A stretch of 64,000 bases of DNA from Bradyrhizobium sp. AUGA SZCCT0176 (GCF_018130145.1 NZ_JAFCMB010000006.1:62001-126000), one strand, 5' to 3'. Shown: positions 8,459-17,383, counted from the first letter of the stretch. Program-made: numbers and translations. The notes: a model not told the origin generated them from the sequence alone.

Positions 8459-8474
8459 TTAACGAAGGGTTAAT
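8459..8474 (-). promoter_or_regulatory. CtrA-type box TTAA-N7-TTAAC
   Basis: Read on the minus strand this is TTAACCCTTCGTTAAC, an exact fit to the CtrA consensus TTAA-N7-TTAAC. It lies between the end of one minus-strand gene (8515) and the start of the coiled-coil gene (8338). Confidence 0.5.
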
Positions 8475-8514
8475 GGCGTGGTAACGATCCGCAGGATCAG
8501 CGCCACAGGCAGCC

Positions 8515-9201
8515 TCAGCGCTGCTCCGCCGTCGCCGGCTTCTGATCGTCATCCGCCAGGCACCGGATGACAAAAGCGGTCCAGTCGCGCGGCAGCACCT
8601 TGGCGAGATGGGCCTTGCGCCGGCATTCGAGTTGCTCGGCCTTCTTGGCGTTCGCCTTCTCCTCGGTGAGGGAGGATTGCCTGATCCGGCGCAGCGTCAC
8701 CGGCTCGCCGTCGGACTCGAATTGCAGTTCGTATTTCCGGCCATCCCTGGCGGTCGCCGCACAGGTGATGCTGGAGACCTGCCGCGTCGCGATGATCCCC
8801 ATCTGACGGCAGGTGCCGGTCGATGATTCAACCAGTGGCACCGGCAGGCCGTCGACCTTCGGCCTTTCCTTGGAGTTCAGCAGCATCCGGTCGACCTGCA
8901 GTTCATAGACGTTGTCCTGCTCGCGGCGGCCGGTTTCGCCGGAGAACGAAATGATGTGGCTGTCATCCTTGGGATCGTCGAGCACGATCGTGAAATGCGC
9001 GCGGCCCTGCTGGCCGTGGAAATAGGCTACCGCCTTGCAGCCGAAATCGCTGCCGGCGATCTTGAGCCTGGTGCACTTGCCCGAGATGTGCGCGTACATG
9101 TCGATGTCGGGCTCTTCACGTTCCACCGCGCCCGCGGTCAACGATGGCGTTGCCGCACAGAGAACGCCAACAAGGAACGGCCAGCACAAGCGCATCGTCA
9201 T
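8515..9201 (-). CDS. Exported hypothetical protein
   Basis: From the ATG at 9201 the protein has 228 residues with a signal peptide (MRLCWPFLVGVLCAATPS, cleavage probably near TAGA). The mature part is beta-rich with several cysteines (GKCTRLKI, DFGCKAVAY, TGTCRQMG, SSITCAATA) that could form disulfides, followed by a charged C-terminal helix (EEKANAKKAEQLECRRK). No domain is recognised. No good Shine-Dalgarno is visible before 9201 or 9195; the start is set by the signal peptide. Confidence 0.65.
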   Translation of the reverse strand: MTMRLCWPFLVGVLCAATPSLTAGAVEREEPDIDMYAHISGKCTRLKIAGSDFGCKAVAYFHGQQGRAHFTIVLDDPKDDSHIISFSGETGRREQDNVYELQVDRMLLNSKERPKVDGLPVPLVESSTGTCRQMGIIATRQVSSITCAATARDGRKYELQFESDGEPVTLRRIRQSSLTEEKANAKKAEQLECRRKAHLAKVLPRDWTAFVIRCLADDDQKPATAEQR

Positions 9202-9348
9202 GTCCGGTTCAGGAGAATTGGCCCGGTCAGGCACCGAGGGAATATCAGTTCGAATCGCATTCTGGTGGAACACTTTGTCGTTTCGATGGAACTTTTTGCC
9301 GGAAAAACACGGCAATCTGCCGCACTGCACCGGGGAATCATGGCCCTT

Positions 9349-9364
9349 TTAACCCGACACTAAC
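9349..9364 (+). promoter_or_regulatory. Weak CtrA-type box
   Basis: TTAACCCGACACTAAC differs from TTAA-N7-TTAAC at one position. It lies about 80 bases before the diguanylate cyclase start. Chance occurrence is possible. Confidence 0.25.
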
Positions 9365-9444
9365 TGGGATTCCTAACCGGGCTTCCATTCATCGCTGGCC
9401 TGATACCCATAGCCTCCAGCGTTGTCGATACGAGGGTTGAGGAC

Positions 9445-10500
9445 TTGAAGACCGGAGCCAAAGCAAGTGCAGACGTCGCACAGGGCTATGCCGTGCGGCT
9501 GATGCAGCATTTGGTGGTCCCGACCTTCGTGCTCAATCCGAAACGGCGCGTCGTGATCTGGAACCGGGCCTGTGAGCGCCTCACCGGCGTCGTCGCGGCT
9601 GACGTCATCGGCACATCGGATCATTGGCGCGCGTTCTATCAGCAGCAGCGTTATTGCCTGGCCGATCTGGTCGCGCTCGGACGGCCCGACAAATTGAGCC
9701 AGCTCTATCCCGAGCACACCATCCCCGATGACGGCGTCGGCTTTTCCGCCGAAAACTGGTGCGTGATGCCGAAGCTCGGCAATCAATTGTATCTCGCCAT
9801 CGACGCCGGCCCGATCCACGACGAGGACGGCAAACTGATCGCTGTCGTCGAGACCCTGCGCGACATGACCGATCAAAAGCGTGCGGAGCTGGCGTTGCAG
9901 ACGCTGGCCGCGAGCGACGGCCTGACCGGCCTTGCCAACCGCCGTTCGTTCGACCAGGCGCTGGCGATGGAATGGGCGCGTGCGCAACGGACCAAAAAGC
10001 CGCTGTCGCTGCTGTTGTGCGACGTCGACCATTTCAAGCTCTACAATGATCTGCACGGCCATCAAAAAGGCGACGAGTGTCTGCGCGCGGTGGCGGACGC
10101 GATCGGCAAGAACGCGCTTCGCCCGGCCGATCTTTCGGCGCGCTATGGCGGAGAAGAGTTCGCCATCATCATGCCCGAGACCGATTCCGCCGGCGCGCGA
10201 AAACTCGCCGAGCGGCTGCGCGATGCGCTGGCGCGGGGCCGGCTGCCGCACGGCGCGCCTTGTGTGCCGCCGTTCGTGACGCTGAGCATCGGCATCGCGA
10301 CGCTGGTGCCGAGCGAGGATACGCGCGCGGATTGGCTGCTGGGGCAGGCCGACCAGGCGCTCTACGCCGCAAAATATTCCGGCCGCAACCGCGTCGTGTC
10401 GGCCGACAAAGTGCTCGCCGCGTTCGCCGGCGCGCAGGACCTGCGCGAGAGCGAGACGCCGCAGCCGGCCCGCAAGCGCCGTGTGCGCAAGTCGGCTTGA
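9445..10500 (+). CDS. PAS-GGDEF diguanylate cyclase
   Basis: Residues 13-145 form a PAS sensor domain (VVPTFVLNPKRRVVIWN to VVETLRDMTDQK). A complete GGDEF domain follows: DGLTGLANRRSFD, CDVDHFKLYND and the active-site RYGGEEF (235-239). An RxxD inhibitory site (Arg226-Asp229) lies five residues before GGEEF, so product inhibition by c-di-GMP is expected. It makes c-di-GMP from two GTP in the cytoplasm; no membrane segment is present. A basic tail (RKRRVRKSA) ends the protein. The start is TTG at 9445 with GGGTTGAGG just upstream. Its position beside the flagellar cluster fits a role in the motile-sessile switch. Confidence 0.9.
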   Translation: MKTGAKASADVAQGYAVRLMQHLVVPTFVLNPKRRVVIWNRACERLTGVVAADVIGTSDHWRAFYQQQRYCLADLVALGRPDKLSQLYPEHTIPDDGVGFSAENWCVMPKLGNQLYLAIDAGPIHDEDGKLIAVVETLRDMTDQKRAELALQTLAASDGLTGLANRRSFDQALAMEWARAQRTKKPLSLLLCDVDHFKLYNDLHGHQKGDECLRAVADAIGKNALRPADLSARYGGEEFAIIMPETDSAGARKLAERLRDALARGRLPHGAPCVPPFVTLSIGIATLVPSEDTRADWLLGQADQALYAAKYSGRNRVVSADKVLAAFAGAQDLRESETPQPARKRRVRKSA

Positions 10501-10533
10501 CGTTCGCGCTTTCCGTCATTTCCTCAAAACGAC

Positions 10534-10568
10534 CGCGGCCCTCGTCAGGGGAGCTGACAAGGGCCGCG
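10534..10568 (-). terminator. Rho-independent terminator of the flgFGAH run
   Basis: Arms 10534-10548 (CGCGGCCCTCGTCAG) and 10554-10568 form a 15-base stem with one wobble and a GGGAG loop. Read on the minus strand the stem is followed by GTCGTTTTG. It sits 59 bases past the flgH stop and may also stop the convergent diguanylate cyclase transcript. Confidence 0.75.
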
Positions 10569-10626
10569 TTGGTACACATCGTCGCGCCTAGGTTCGCAAC
10601 GAGGTGTGGGAGCTCGGGATTACGAA

Positions 10627-11379
10627 TTAGAACGGCAGCAGCACGTCCATTACCTGCTGGCCATAGCGGGGTTGCTGCACGTCGGTGATCTGGCCGCGGC
10701 CGCCATAGGCGATGCGGGCCTGCGCGATCTTCGAGGAATCGATGGTGTTGTCGCTCTGGATGTCTTCCGGGCGCACGATGCCGGCGACGATCAGCTCGCG
10801 GATTTCGAAGTTGACGCGGATCTCCTGCTTGCCTTCGACCACGAGATTGCCGTTCGGCAGCACCTGCGTCACCACGGCGGCGACGTTTGTCTGCAGCGCT
10901 TCCTGGCGGTTGACCGAACCCTTGCCGTCGGTCGACGCGGTCGAGTCCGCCGTCAGGATCTTGCCCGGCAGGATCTTGTTGGCTTGCGTGATCGTCTGGG
11001 ATCCGAGGAAGTCGGTAACGCCGGAGTCTTCCTTGCTGGAGCGGCTGCGCTGGGTCTGGTTGGCGATGTTGGCCTTGTCGGTGATGTTGACGGTCACCGT
11101 CATGATGTCGCCGACGCGCGCGGCGCGCTGGTCGCGGAAGAACGCGCGTGAGCCGTTCCGCCACAGCGAGTTCGCATTGTAGGAGGCCTGCTCGGGCTTG
11201 GGCATCGGCATCTGCACCGGCTTGTAGCCGGGCTGCGTGGTCGGATTCTCGATCTCGGTCAGCTTCGGCTTTTCGCCGATCTGGGAGAGACGGTCGATCG
11301 AGGAACAACCGCTTGCGAACGCTGCCACGGCCAGCAAGGCGCCGGTGAGAATGAAGCGGTTGATACGGGAGACTGACAT
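10627..11379 (-). CDS. flgH: Flagellar L-ring protein FlgH
   Basis: A 250-residue lipoprotein: hydrophobic signal and lipobox FASGC with Cys25 as the lipidated residue. FlgH motifs follow: SLWRNGSRAFFRDQRAARVGD, IMTVTVNITDKA, NLVVEGKQEIRVNFE and the terminal AYGGRGQITDVQQPRYGQQ. It forms the outer-membrane ring around the rod. It is the last gene of flgF-flgG-flgA-flgH, five bases after flgA. flgI, the P-ring partner that often follows flgA, is not next to it. Confidence 0.96.
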   Translation of the reverse strand: MSVSRINRFILTGALLAVAAFASGCSSIDRLSQIGEKPKLTEIENPTTQPGYKPVQMPMPKPEQASYNANSLWRNGSRAFFRDQRAARVGDIMTVTVNITDKANIANQTQRSRSSKEDSGVTDFLGSQTITQANKILPGKILTADSTASTDGKGSVNRQEALQTNVAAVVTQVLPNGNLVVEGKQEIRVNFEIRELIVAGIVRPEDIQSDNTIDSSKIAQARIAYGGRGQITDVQQPRYGQQVMDVLLPF

Positions 11380-11384
11380 TTACA

Positions 11385-12461
11385 TTACTCGGCTTTTGGA
11401 GCGACTGACGAACTGAGTTTGGCGACGGCGACGGGGGCGGCTTGTCCGGTGCTGCCGAGCGAGGAGGTGGTATCGGCGGCGGCAGGCGCAGGGCGCGGCG
11501 CGGCGACCGTGATCGAGACCTGGCCGCGGCCAATCACGGTGCCGGACACCGTGCGCTTGGATTGCAAATTCATGACGTTGACGACGTCGCCTTCGGTACC
11601 GCTTTCGAGCGCCTTGCCGCGCACGGTGAGGTAAAGTCCGGGGGAATCGTAGACCAGCGTGACGTTCTGGTCGCGCTGCACCAGATCCGGCTTGGCGAGA
11701 TCGGCAACCCGGACGGCCTGGCCGGCGCGCAGCTGGCGGCGCGCCTGCATGCCGACCGCGCGGTCGCGCGTGGCGGCATCTGCGCCGACTTCGGCCTTGG
11801 GGCGGCGCTCGACCACGACGTCGGAGGATTTCAGAACTTCGTTGCGCTCGATTGCGCGCGCCAGCACCGCGGCCTCGATGGTCTCGATCGCGGTGCCGGT
11901 GAAGCGCAGCTTGATCGGCGCCGTGCCGCTGTCGTTGGAAATTTCGAAGGTGACGTCGAAGCGGCCGTTGCGCGGATCGAAGCGCACGATGGCGGCCTGC
12001 ATGCCGCCGCTGTTGGAAGCATCGAGCCTGACATCGCCGGGATCGCGGTCGAAGGTGAGATTGAGATTGGCGGCCTCGCCGAGGCCGTTCTTGCGCTCCA
12101 GCGTGCGCGCGATCTGCTGCTCGATGTCCTTGCCCTCGAGCGTGCGGGCCAGCCGCGTCACCGAAATTTCCTTCAGGTCGCGGGTGTCGACGCCGATCAC
12201 GTGATGCGAGCGCAGTGCATTGAGCACTTGCGCGACCGGCAGCGAACCGGTGGTGCCCAGATCCGGCGCGCGGTAGATCGCGATCTGCGAAGCGCTGCCG
12301 GCGTTGTCGATGATGTCGCCGATCCGCACCAGGTCGCCCGTGACGGTCACGCTGGCGCGCAGCGCGGGTGCGGCGATGACGTCGCCACGGGTCTGCGCGA
12401 CCGCTGTCGCCGCGGAGGCGGCGAGCAGTGCGGAGGCAACGAGGAGCGCGCGGGCGATCAT
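11385..12461 (-). CDS. flgA: Flagellar P-ring assembly chaperone FlgA
   Basis: The protein has a signal peptide (ALLVASALLAASAATAVAQ) and a C-terminal SAF/FlgA domain: SSDVVVERRPKAEVG, RQLRAGQAVRVADL and QNVTLVYDSPGLYLTVRG. FlgA is a periplasmic chaperone for P-ring assembly. At 358 residues it is longer than enteric FlgA (about 220) owing to an extended N-terminal region, as in many alphaproteobacteria, and an Ala/Pro/Ser-rich tail. It starts nine bases after flgG. Confidence 0.95.
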   Translation of the reverse strand: MIARALLVASALLAASAATAVAQTRGDVIAAPALRASVTVTGDLVRIGDIIDNAGSASQIAIYRAPDLGTTGSLPVAQVLNALRSHHVIGVDTRDLKEISVTRLARTLEGKDIEQQIARTLERKNGLGEAANLNLTFDRDPGDVRLDASNSGGMQAAIVRFDPRNGRFDVTFEISNDSGTAPIKLRFTGTAIETIEAAVLARAIERNEVLKSSDVVVERRPKAEVGADAATRDRAVGMQARRQLRAGQAVRVADLAKPDLVQRDQNVTLVYDSPGLYLTVRGKALESGTEGDVVNVMNLQSKRTVSGTVIGRGQVSITVAAPRPAPAAADTTSSLGSTGQAAPVAVAKLSSSVAPKAE

Positions 12462-12470
12462 GACAATTCC

Positions 12471-13259
12471 TCAGCGGAACATGTTGGAGGTGGACTGCAG
12501 CATCTGGTCGGCGGCGCTGATCACCTTGGCGTTCATCTCGTAGGCGCGCTGCGCCGCGATCAGGTCGGAGATTTCGGTGACGACCTCGACATTGGCCTGT
12601 TCGAGGTTGGACTGCTGCATGTCGCCGAAACCGTCGGTGTTGGCGATGCCGTCCTGCGGCGGCCCCGAGGCCGGCGTGTCCGTGAACAGATTGTCGCCGA
12701 TCGGGTTGAGGCCGGCCTTGTTGATGAAGCGGGTCAGGCCGATCTGGCCGACGGTCGACGGCGTGGTCGATCCGGGCAGCAATACCGACACCTGGCCCTG
12801 GGCGTTGATGGTGAGGCCGGAAGCGCTCTGCGGGATCGTGATGGTCGGCTGCACCGGGTTGCCCTGCGAGGTCACGACGCGGCCCTGCGCGTCCATCTGG
12901 AACGAACCGTCGCGGGTATAGGTGTAGGTGCCGTCAGGCATCTGGATCTTGAAGAAGCCTTCGCCGCGGACCGCGATGTCGAGCTCGTTGCCGGTCGGCA
13001 GCAGCGTGCCCTGGCTCATCAGGCGCGGCGTGCCGACGGTCTTGACGCCACCGCCGATATCGACGCCCACGGGCAGGATGGTGCCCTGATCGGACGCCTG
13101 CGCGCCGACCCGGCGCACATGGTCATAGATCAGGTCCTGGAACGCGGCGCGCTGCTTCTTGTAGCCGGTGGTGCGCATGTTCGCGATGTTGTTGGAGATC
13201 ACCTGAACGTTGAGTTCCTGTGCCGCCATGCCGGTCGAGGCTGTGTAGAGTGCGCGCAT
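12471..13259 (-). CDS. flgG: Flagellar distal rod protein FlgG
   Basis: 262 residues, the usual length. The N terminus MRALYTASTGMAAQELNVQV with ISNNIANMRTTGYKK is the rod/hook signature, and the C terminus (EVVTEISDLIAAQRAYEMN) is the paired helical region. It polymerises as the distal rod after export through the flagellar type III apparatus. Second gene of the leftward run, 17 bases after flgF. Confidence 0.97.
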   Translation of the reverse strand: MRALYTASTGMAAQELNVQVISNNIANMRTTGYKKQRAAFQDLIYDHVRRVGAQASDQGTILPVGVDIGGGVKTVGTPRLMSQGTLLPTGNELDIAVRGEGFFKIQMPDGTYTYTRDGSFQMDAQGRVVTSQGNPVQPTITIPQSASGLTINAQGQVSVLLPGSTTPSTVGQIGLTRFINKAGLNPIGDNLFTDTPASGPPQDGIANTDGFGDMQQSNLEQANVEVVTEISDLIAAQRAYEMNAKVISAADQMLQSTSNMFR

Positions 13260-13276
13260 CGATCAAAACTTTCAGG

Positions 13277-14041
13277 TTATGCCGGAACTTCGGCGAGTTT
13301 CTCGATTGCGGATTTGTGCAGATCGCTCTGCTGCTGCAGCAGCGCCGAGATCTGCGTGTAGGCGCGCGTGATCTCGATCATGCGGCTCATCTCGGTCACC
13401 GAATTGACGTTCGACTTTTCGATGAAGCCCTGACGAACCCTTGAAGTGGTGTCGATCTGGGCGACGACGCCCTGGCCCGCCGAATAAAGGTTGCTGCCTT
13501 CCTTCTCGAGCTGCTGGGCGTCGGCGAAAGAAACCAGTCGCAGCTTGCCGCGGACCGAGTCGATGCGGCCGGTGCCCTCGACCACGGTGATGCTGCCGTC
13601 GGCGGCGATGTTGATTTCCTTGTCGGTCGGCTGGAACACGATCGGGCCGGAGGTGCCGAGCACGGGATTGCCGCCGGCGGTGACCAGCTGGCCCAGATTG
13701 TTGATCTGCAGACCACCGTCGCGGGTGTAGCGCTCGCCGGCCGCGGTCTGCACCGCAAGGAAGGCCTTGCCGTCGATCGAGACGTCGAGCGGGTTCTTGG
13801 TGATTTCGGTATTGCCTGCCGCGAAATCCTTGAAGGTGGCGCGGTCCTGCACGAACGCGACTTGGCGGTCGGGGCGCTGGAAATTGTCTTCATGCGCGGG
13901 CGAGCGCAGAAATTGCTCGAACAACGACCGGTCGGCCTTGAAGCCGTTGGTGTTGACGTTGGCGACGTTGTTGGCGACGACATCCATCTGCCGTTCCAGC
14001 ACCATCTGCCGCGATAGTCCGACGAGAAGCGTATTCTCCAT
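13277..14041 (-). CDS. flgF: Flagellar proximal rod protein FlgF
   Basis: 254 residues with the rod signature VVANNVANVNTNGFKAD near the start and NSVTEMSRMIEITRAYTQI near the end. FlgF is a proximal rod subunit exported by the flagellar secretion system. First gene of the leftward flgF-G-A-H run; its promoter should lie in 14042-14420, opposite fliL. Confidence 0.96.
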   Translation of the reverse strand: MENTLLVGLSRQMVLERQMDVVANNVANVNTNGFKADRSLFEQFLRSPAHEDNFQRPDRQVAFVQDRATFKDFAAGNTEITKNPLDVSIDGKAFLAVQTAAGERYTRDGGLQINNLGQLVTAGGNPVLGTSGPIVFQPTDKEINIAADGSITVVEGTGRIDSVRGKLRLVSFADAQQLEKEGSNLYSAGQGVVAQIDTTSRVRQGFIEKSNVNSVTEMSRMIEITRAYTQISALLQQQSDLHKSAIEKLAEVPA

Positions 14042-14420
14042 CGGTGGTTCTCCCCTTCATCGATCCGCGTGCTGCTCTCCCAAGCCGCCCGCCGATCTCT
14101 CGAACCGCCCAGGCTCTCCCAAGCCCGTGGTCCGCCAAGTACTCAGCGAAAGCCGTGCCAGTTTGGAAAACGACGATTTTTAAAGGAGTTAGGCGTTTTG
14201 CCGGGGCGATTACGGACGGCAGAAAGGTCTTGTTGACCATGTTTGCCCGGCAACTTTTTCCTAGTTGAGGGCCAATGGAAAGGTTCCGTTAACCATTATT
14301 ACCCTAGCGTTGCATTTGAAGAGAGCGCGTGTGCGCTGGCGGCTTTTGTATCGCGTCTGGGGCCTCGTACGGCCCGGCTGGTGGCAACCGTGTTCGTTCC
14401 CAATTGGATCGGGCGGGGCA
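14042..14420. other. Divergent intergenic region between flgF and fliL
   Basis: About 380 bases that must hold promoters for the leftward flgF run and the rightward fliL run. It contains a TTAACCAT half-site at 14289-14296, similar to one half of a CtrA box, but not a full TTAA-N7-TTAA. No convincing small gene is seen. Confidence 0.5.
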
Positions 14421-14912
14421 ATGGCGGACAACGAAGCAGAAGGTGCTGCCGAAGGCGCGGAAGCCGTCCCGGCTAAAAAGGGCAAGCTCAAGGTGATCAT
14501 TGCCGCCGTCGGGTTCGTCGCCATCCTTGGCGCCGGCGCGGGCTGGTTCTTCCTGATGCGCGGCCACGGCGAGGAGAAGCACGCCGAGGCGCCGCCGCCG
14601 AAGCCGCCGTCCTTTGTCGAAGTCCCGGACATGATGGTCAATCTGGTCGGCGCCCCCGGCGAGCGCGTGCAATATCTCAAGGTCAAGGTCGTGCTCGAGT
14701 TCAAGGAAGAGAAGCAGCTCGAGGCGATCAAGCCGACGCTGCCGCGCGTCACCGATCTGTTCCAGACCTATCTGCGCGAACTGCGCCCCAGCGACATCAA
14801 CGGCTCGGCCGGATTGTTTCGCCTCAAGGAGGAGCTGACCAAGCGCGTCAATATCGCGCTGGCGCCGCAACAGGTGAGCGCGGTGCTGTTCAAGGAAATC
14901 CTGGTCCAGTGA
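14421..14912 (+). CDS. fliL: Flagellar basal body-associated protein FliL
   Basis: From the ATG at 14421 (GGGCGGGGCA just upstream) the protein has 163 residues: a cytoplasmic acidic N terminus, one membrane segment around residues 23-45 (VIIAAVGFVAILGAGAGWF), a proline-rich linker and the periplasmic FliL domain (VQYLKVKVVLEFKEEK, ending VSAVLFKEILVQ). FliL rings the stator and supports torque. First gene of fliL-fliM-DUF6468-motE. Confidence 0.94.
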   Translation: MADNEAEGAAEGAEAVPAKKGKLKVIIAAVGFVAILGAGAGWFFLMRGHGEEKHAEAPPPKPPSFVEVPDMMVNLVGAPGERVQYLKVKVVLEFKEEKQLEAIKPTLPRVTDLFQTYLRELRPSDINGSAGLFRLKEELTKRVNIALAPQQVSAVLFKEILVQ

Positions 14913-14931
14913 CTCAGCAGGTCTCATAATC

Positions 14932-16131
14932 ATGGCCAACGGTAAAGACCTCGACCAGGACGCAATTGCCGCCCAATGGGAGGCCTCGCTCGATTCCGAG
15001 GATCCTGCGGCGGCGGCGGAAGAAGCTGCGGCCAATGAACTCTCGGAGAGCATGGCCCTGCAATGGGCCGCGATGGTCGAGGACGGCAGCCGCGATTTCG
15101 GCAACAAGGCCGGCGGCGAGCGGGTTCTGTCGCAGGAAGAAATCGACAATCTGCTCGGCTTCACCGTCGGCGACGTCAATCTCGACGACAATTCCGGCAT
15201 CCGCGCCATCATCGATTCGGCGATGGTGTCCTACGAGCGTCTGCCGATGCTCGAAATCGTGTTCGACCGCCTGGTGCGGCTGATGACCACGAGCTTGCGC
15301 AACTTCACCTCCGACAACGTAGAAGTCTCGCTCGATCGCATCACCTCGGTGCGGTTCGGCGACTACATGAACTCGATTCCGCTCCCCGCAGTGCTCAGCG
15401 TGTTCAAGGCCGAGGAGTGGGAAAACTTCGGCCTCGCGACCGTCGATTCAAGCCTGATCTATTCGATCATCGACGTGCTGCTCGGCGGCCGCCGCGGCCA
15501 GACTTCGCTGCGCATCGAAGGCCGCCCCTACACCACGATCGAAACCAATTTGGTCAAGCGGCTGGTCGAGGTCGTGCTGGCCGATGCCGAGCAGGCGTTC
15601 CGGCCGCTGTCGCCGGTGACGTTCTCGATCGACCGGCTGGAAACCAATCCGCGCTTCGCCGCGATCTCGCGGCCTGCCAACGCCGCGATCCTGGTGCGGC
15701 TGCGCATCGACATGGAAGACCGCGGCGGCAATATCGAACTGCTGCTGCCCTATGCGACCATCGAGCCGATCCGGCCGGTGCTGTTGCAGATGTTCATGGG
15801 CGAAAAGTTTGGCCGCGACCCGATCTGGGAAGGCCACTTTGCCACGGAGGTGGCGCAAGCCGAGATCTCCGTCGACGCCGTGCTGTATGAAGCCAACGTG
15901 CCGCTCAAGCAGCTGATGAAGCTGAAGGTCGGCGACACGCTGCCGCTGGAAATGAAAAAGGACGCGCTGGTGTCGGTCCGCTGCGGCAACGTCGTGCTGA
16001 CCGAAGGCCGCATGGGCCGGGTCGGCGACCGCGTCGCCATCCGCGTCACCAAGCAGCTGCGCAAACCGAATACCACCTTCGCGATGTTCGAGAAGGCCGA
16101 CGAGCAAACCAAGTTGATGGAGGCACAATGA
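14932..16131 (+). CDS. fliM: Flagellar motor switch protein FliM
   Basis: The CheC-like core and C-terminal SpoA domain are clear (VLLGGRRGQTSLRIEGRPYT, PLKQLMKLKVGDTLPLEM). FliM binds FliG and CheY-P in the C-ring. The motif LSQEEIDNLLGF, which normally lies within the first 15 residues and binds CheY-P, begins near residue 66 here because of an acidic N-terminal extension containing two similar QW segments (AAQWEASL, ALQWAAMV). Total length 399 against about 335 in enterics. Its stop overlaps the next start (ATGA). fliN does not follow. Confidence 0.95.
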   Translation: MANGKDLDQDAIAAQWEASLDSEDPAAAAEEAAANELSESMALQWAAMVEDGSRDFGNKAGGERVLSQEEIDNLLGFTVGDVNLDDNSGIRAIIDSAMVSYERLPMLEIVFDRLVRLMTTSLRNFTSDNVEVSLDRITSVRFGDYMNSIPLPAVLSVFKAEEWENFGLATVDSSLIYSIIDVLLGGRRGQTSLRIEGRPYTTIETNLVKRLVEVVLADAEQAFRPLSPVTFSIDRLETNPRFAAISRPANAAILVRLRIDMEDRGGNIELLLPYATIEPIRPVLLQMFMGEKFGRDPIWEGHFATEVAQAEISVDAVLYEANVPLKQLMKLKVGDTLPLEMKKDALVSVRCGNVVLTEGRMGRVGDRVAIRVTKQLRKPNTTFAMFEKADEQTKLMEAQ

Positions 16132-16571
16132 GTCATTCCCTCGGAATTATCATCGAGAGTCTGGTGGCGGTGCTGCTGCTGCTGACGATCGGTTATTGCA
16201 TCCTGCTCAACGCGCGCCTCAAGCGGCTGAAGGCGGACGAGCATTCGCTCAAGGCAACGATCGGCGAACTGATCACCGCCACCGAAATCGCCGAGCGTGC
16301 GATCGGCGGCCTCAAGCATACCGTTCGCGACGTCAATGAGCACCTCGGCAGCCAGCTGACCGCGGCCTCCCAGATGTCGACGCAGCTGAAGGGCATGCTG
16401 GCCGAGGGCGACGGCATCATCCGCCGCCTCTCGAAGATCGCCGTTGCAGCGCGGCCGCTGACGTCGGAGCCGGAACAAGCCGCCGCTCCCAAGGTATCGA
16501 GCGCAAGAGCAGTCGCGGCTGCCGCGGAAGCTTTCTCGGAACGCCGAAGGGCTAGTGGCCTCGCTGCATGA
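16128..16571 (+). CDS. DUF6468 flagellar-operon membrane protein
   Basis: 147 residues: one N-terminal membrane segment (SLVAVLLLLTIGYCILLNARL), then a helical region (LKATIGELITATEIAERAI, TQLKGMLAEGDGIIRRL) and an Ala-rich tail. It matches the DUF6468 proteins found between fliM and motE in alphaproteobacteria. It overlaps both neighbours by four bases (ATGA), which implies tight co-expression and a likely basal-body or motor role; no biochemical function is known to me. Confidence 0.8.
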   Translation: MSHSLGIIIESLVAVLLLLTIGYCILLNARLKRLKADEHSLKATIGELITATEIAERAIGGLKHTVRDVNEHLGSQLTAASQMSTQLKGMLAEGDGIIRRLSKIAVAARPLTSEPEQAAAPKVSSARAVAAAAEAFSERRRASGLAA

Positions 16572-17374
16572 AATCGTTTCGCGACATACGTGTCATTCCG
16601 GTGGTGCTGGTCGCCGTCTTCGGCCTTGCGGTGCTGAAGGTGGCCGGCCTCGTCATCGACGGAGGATACGTATTCGACTATCAGCCGCAGCCGGCCAAGA
16701 AGTCGTGGGCGCAGGATACTTTCAATTTCCCGGGCGGCGGCTCCAAGGCGGCGTCCAAGATCGCCTCCAAGCCTGAACCCGACGACATCACAGGCTCGGT
16801 GCCCAAGCCCAAGGAGGAGGCGCCGAAGCCGGCGGCCCCCGCTGCCGCCGATCCGCCGCCGCAACAAAGCGGCACGGTGATCTTTCCTGAACCCAACCAG
16901 CAGTCGGTATCGCCGTCGGAGCGCGCCATTCTCGAGCGGCTGCAGGCGCGGCGGCAGGAACTGGAGCAGCGCGCGCGAGAGATCGAGATCCGCGAGAGCC
17001 TGTTGAAATCGGCCGAGAAGCGCATCGAGGGGCGGGTCGAGGAGATGAAGGCCACCGAGGCGCGGATCACGACCGCGACCGGGCAGAAGGCCGAAACCGA
17101 AGCCGCGCGCTTCAAGGGCATCATCACGATGTATGAGGGCATGAAGCCAAAGGACGCCGCCAAGGTGTTCGACCGGCTCGAAATGTCCGTTCTGTACGAA
17201 ATCGCTTCCCAGATCGCGCCGCGCAAGATGTCCGACATTCTCGGCCTGATGCAGCCGGAGGCGGCCGAGCGGCTGACCGTGGAACTGGCGCGTCGCGCCG
17301 GACCCGACAAATCCGCCTCGACGGCCGAATTGCCCAAAATTGAGGGCAAGATGCTGTCGCAAAAGCCCAATTGA
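16568..17374 (+). CDS. motE: MotE-family protein (MotC chaperone-like)
   Basis: 268 residues with an N-terminal membrane anchor or signal (VIPVVLVAVFGLAVLKVAG), a Pro/Lys linker, a long coiled coil (residues about 120-180, ERLQARRQELEQRAREIEIR) and the MgtE-N-like C-terminal block (YEGMKPKDAAKVFDRLEM, IASQIAPRKMSDILGLM). This is the MotE/COG3334 layout; MotE helps periplasmic MotC fold in rhizobia. It overlaps DUF6468 by four bases. Confidence 0.85.
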   Translation: MKSFRDIRVIPVVLVAVFGLAVLKVAGLVIDGGYVFDYQPQPAKKSWAQDTFNFPGGGSKAASKIASKPEPDDITGSVPKPKEEAPKPAAPAAADPPPQQSGTVIFPEPNQQSVSPSERAILERLQARRQELEQRAREIEIRESLLKSAEKRIEGRVEEMKATEARITTATGQKAETEAARFKGIITMYEGMKPKDAAKVFDRLEMSVLYEIASQIAPRKMSDILGLMQPEAAERLTVELARRAGPDKSASTAELPKIEGKMLSQKPN

Positions 17375-17383
17375 CGGGGATAT

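Noticed and set aside
11442..13361. Long plus-strand open frame across flgA and flgG
   Set aside because: Both flagellar genes are certain on the other strand; the translation is Arg/Gly/His/Asp shadow sequence.
14289..14296. TTAACCAT half-site before fliL
   Set aside because: Only one half of a CtrA box is present; the second TTAA is missing.
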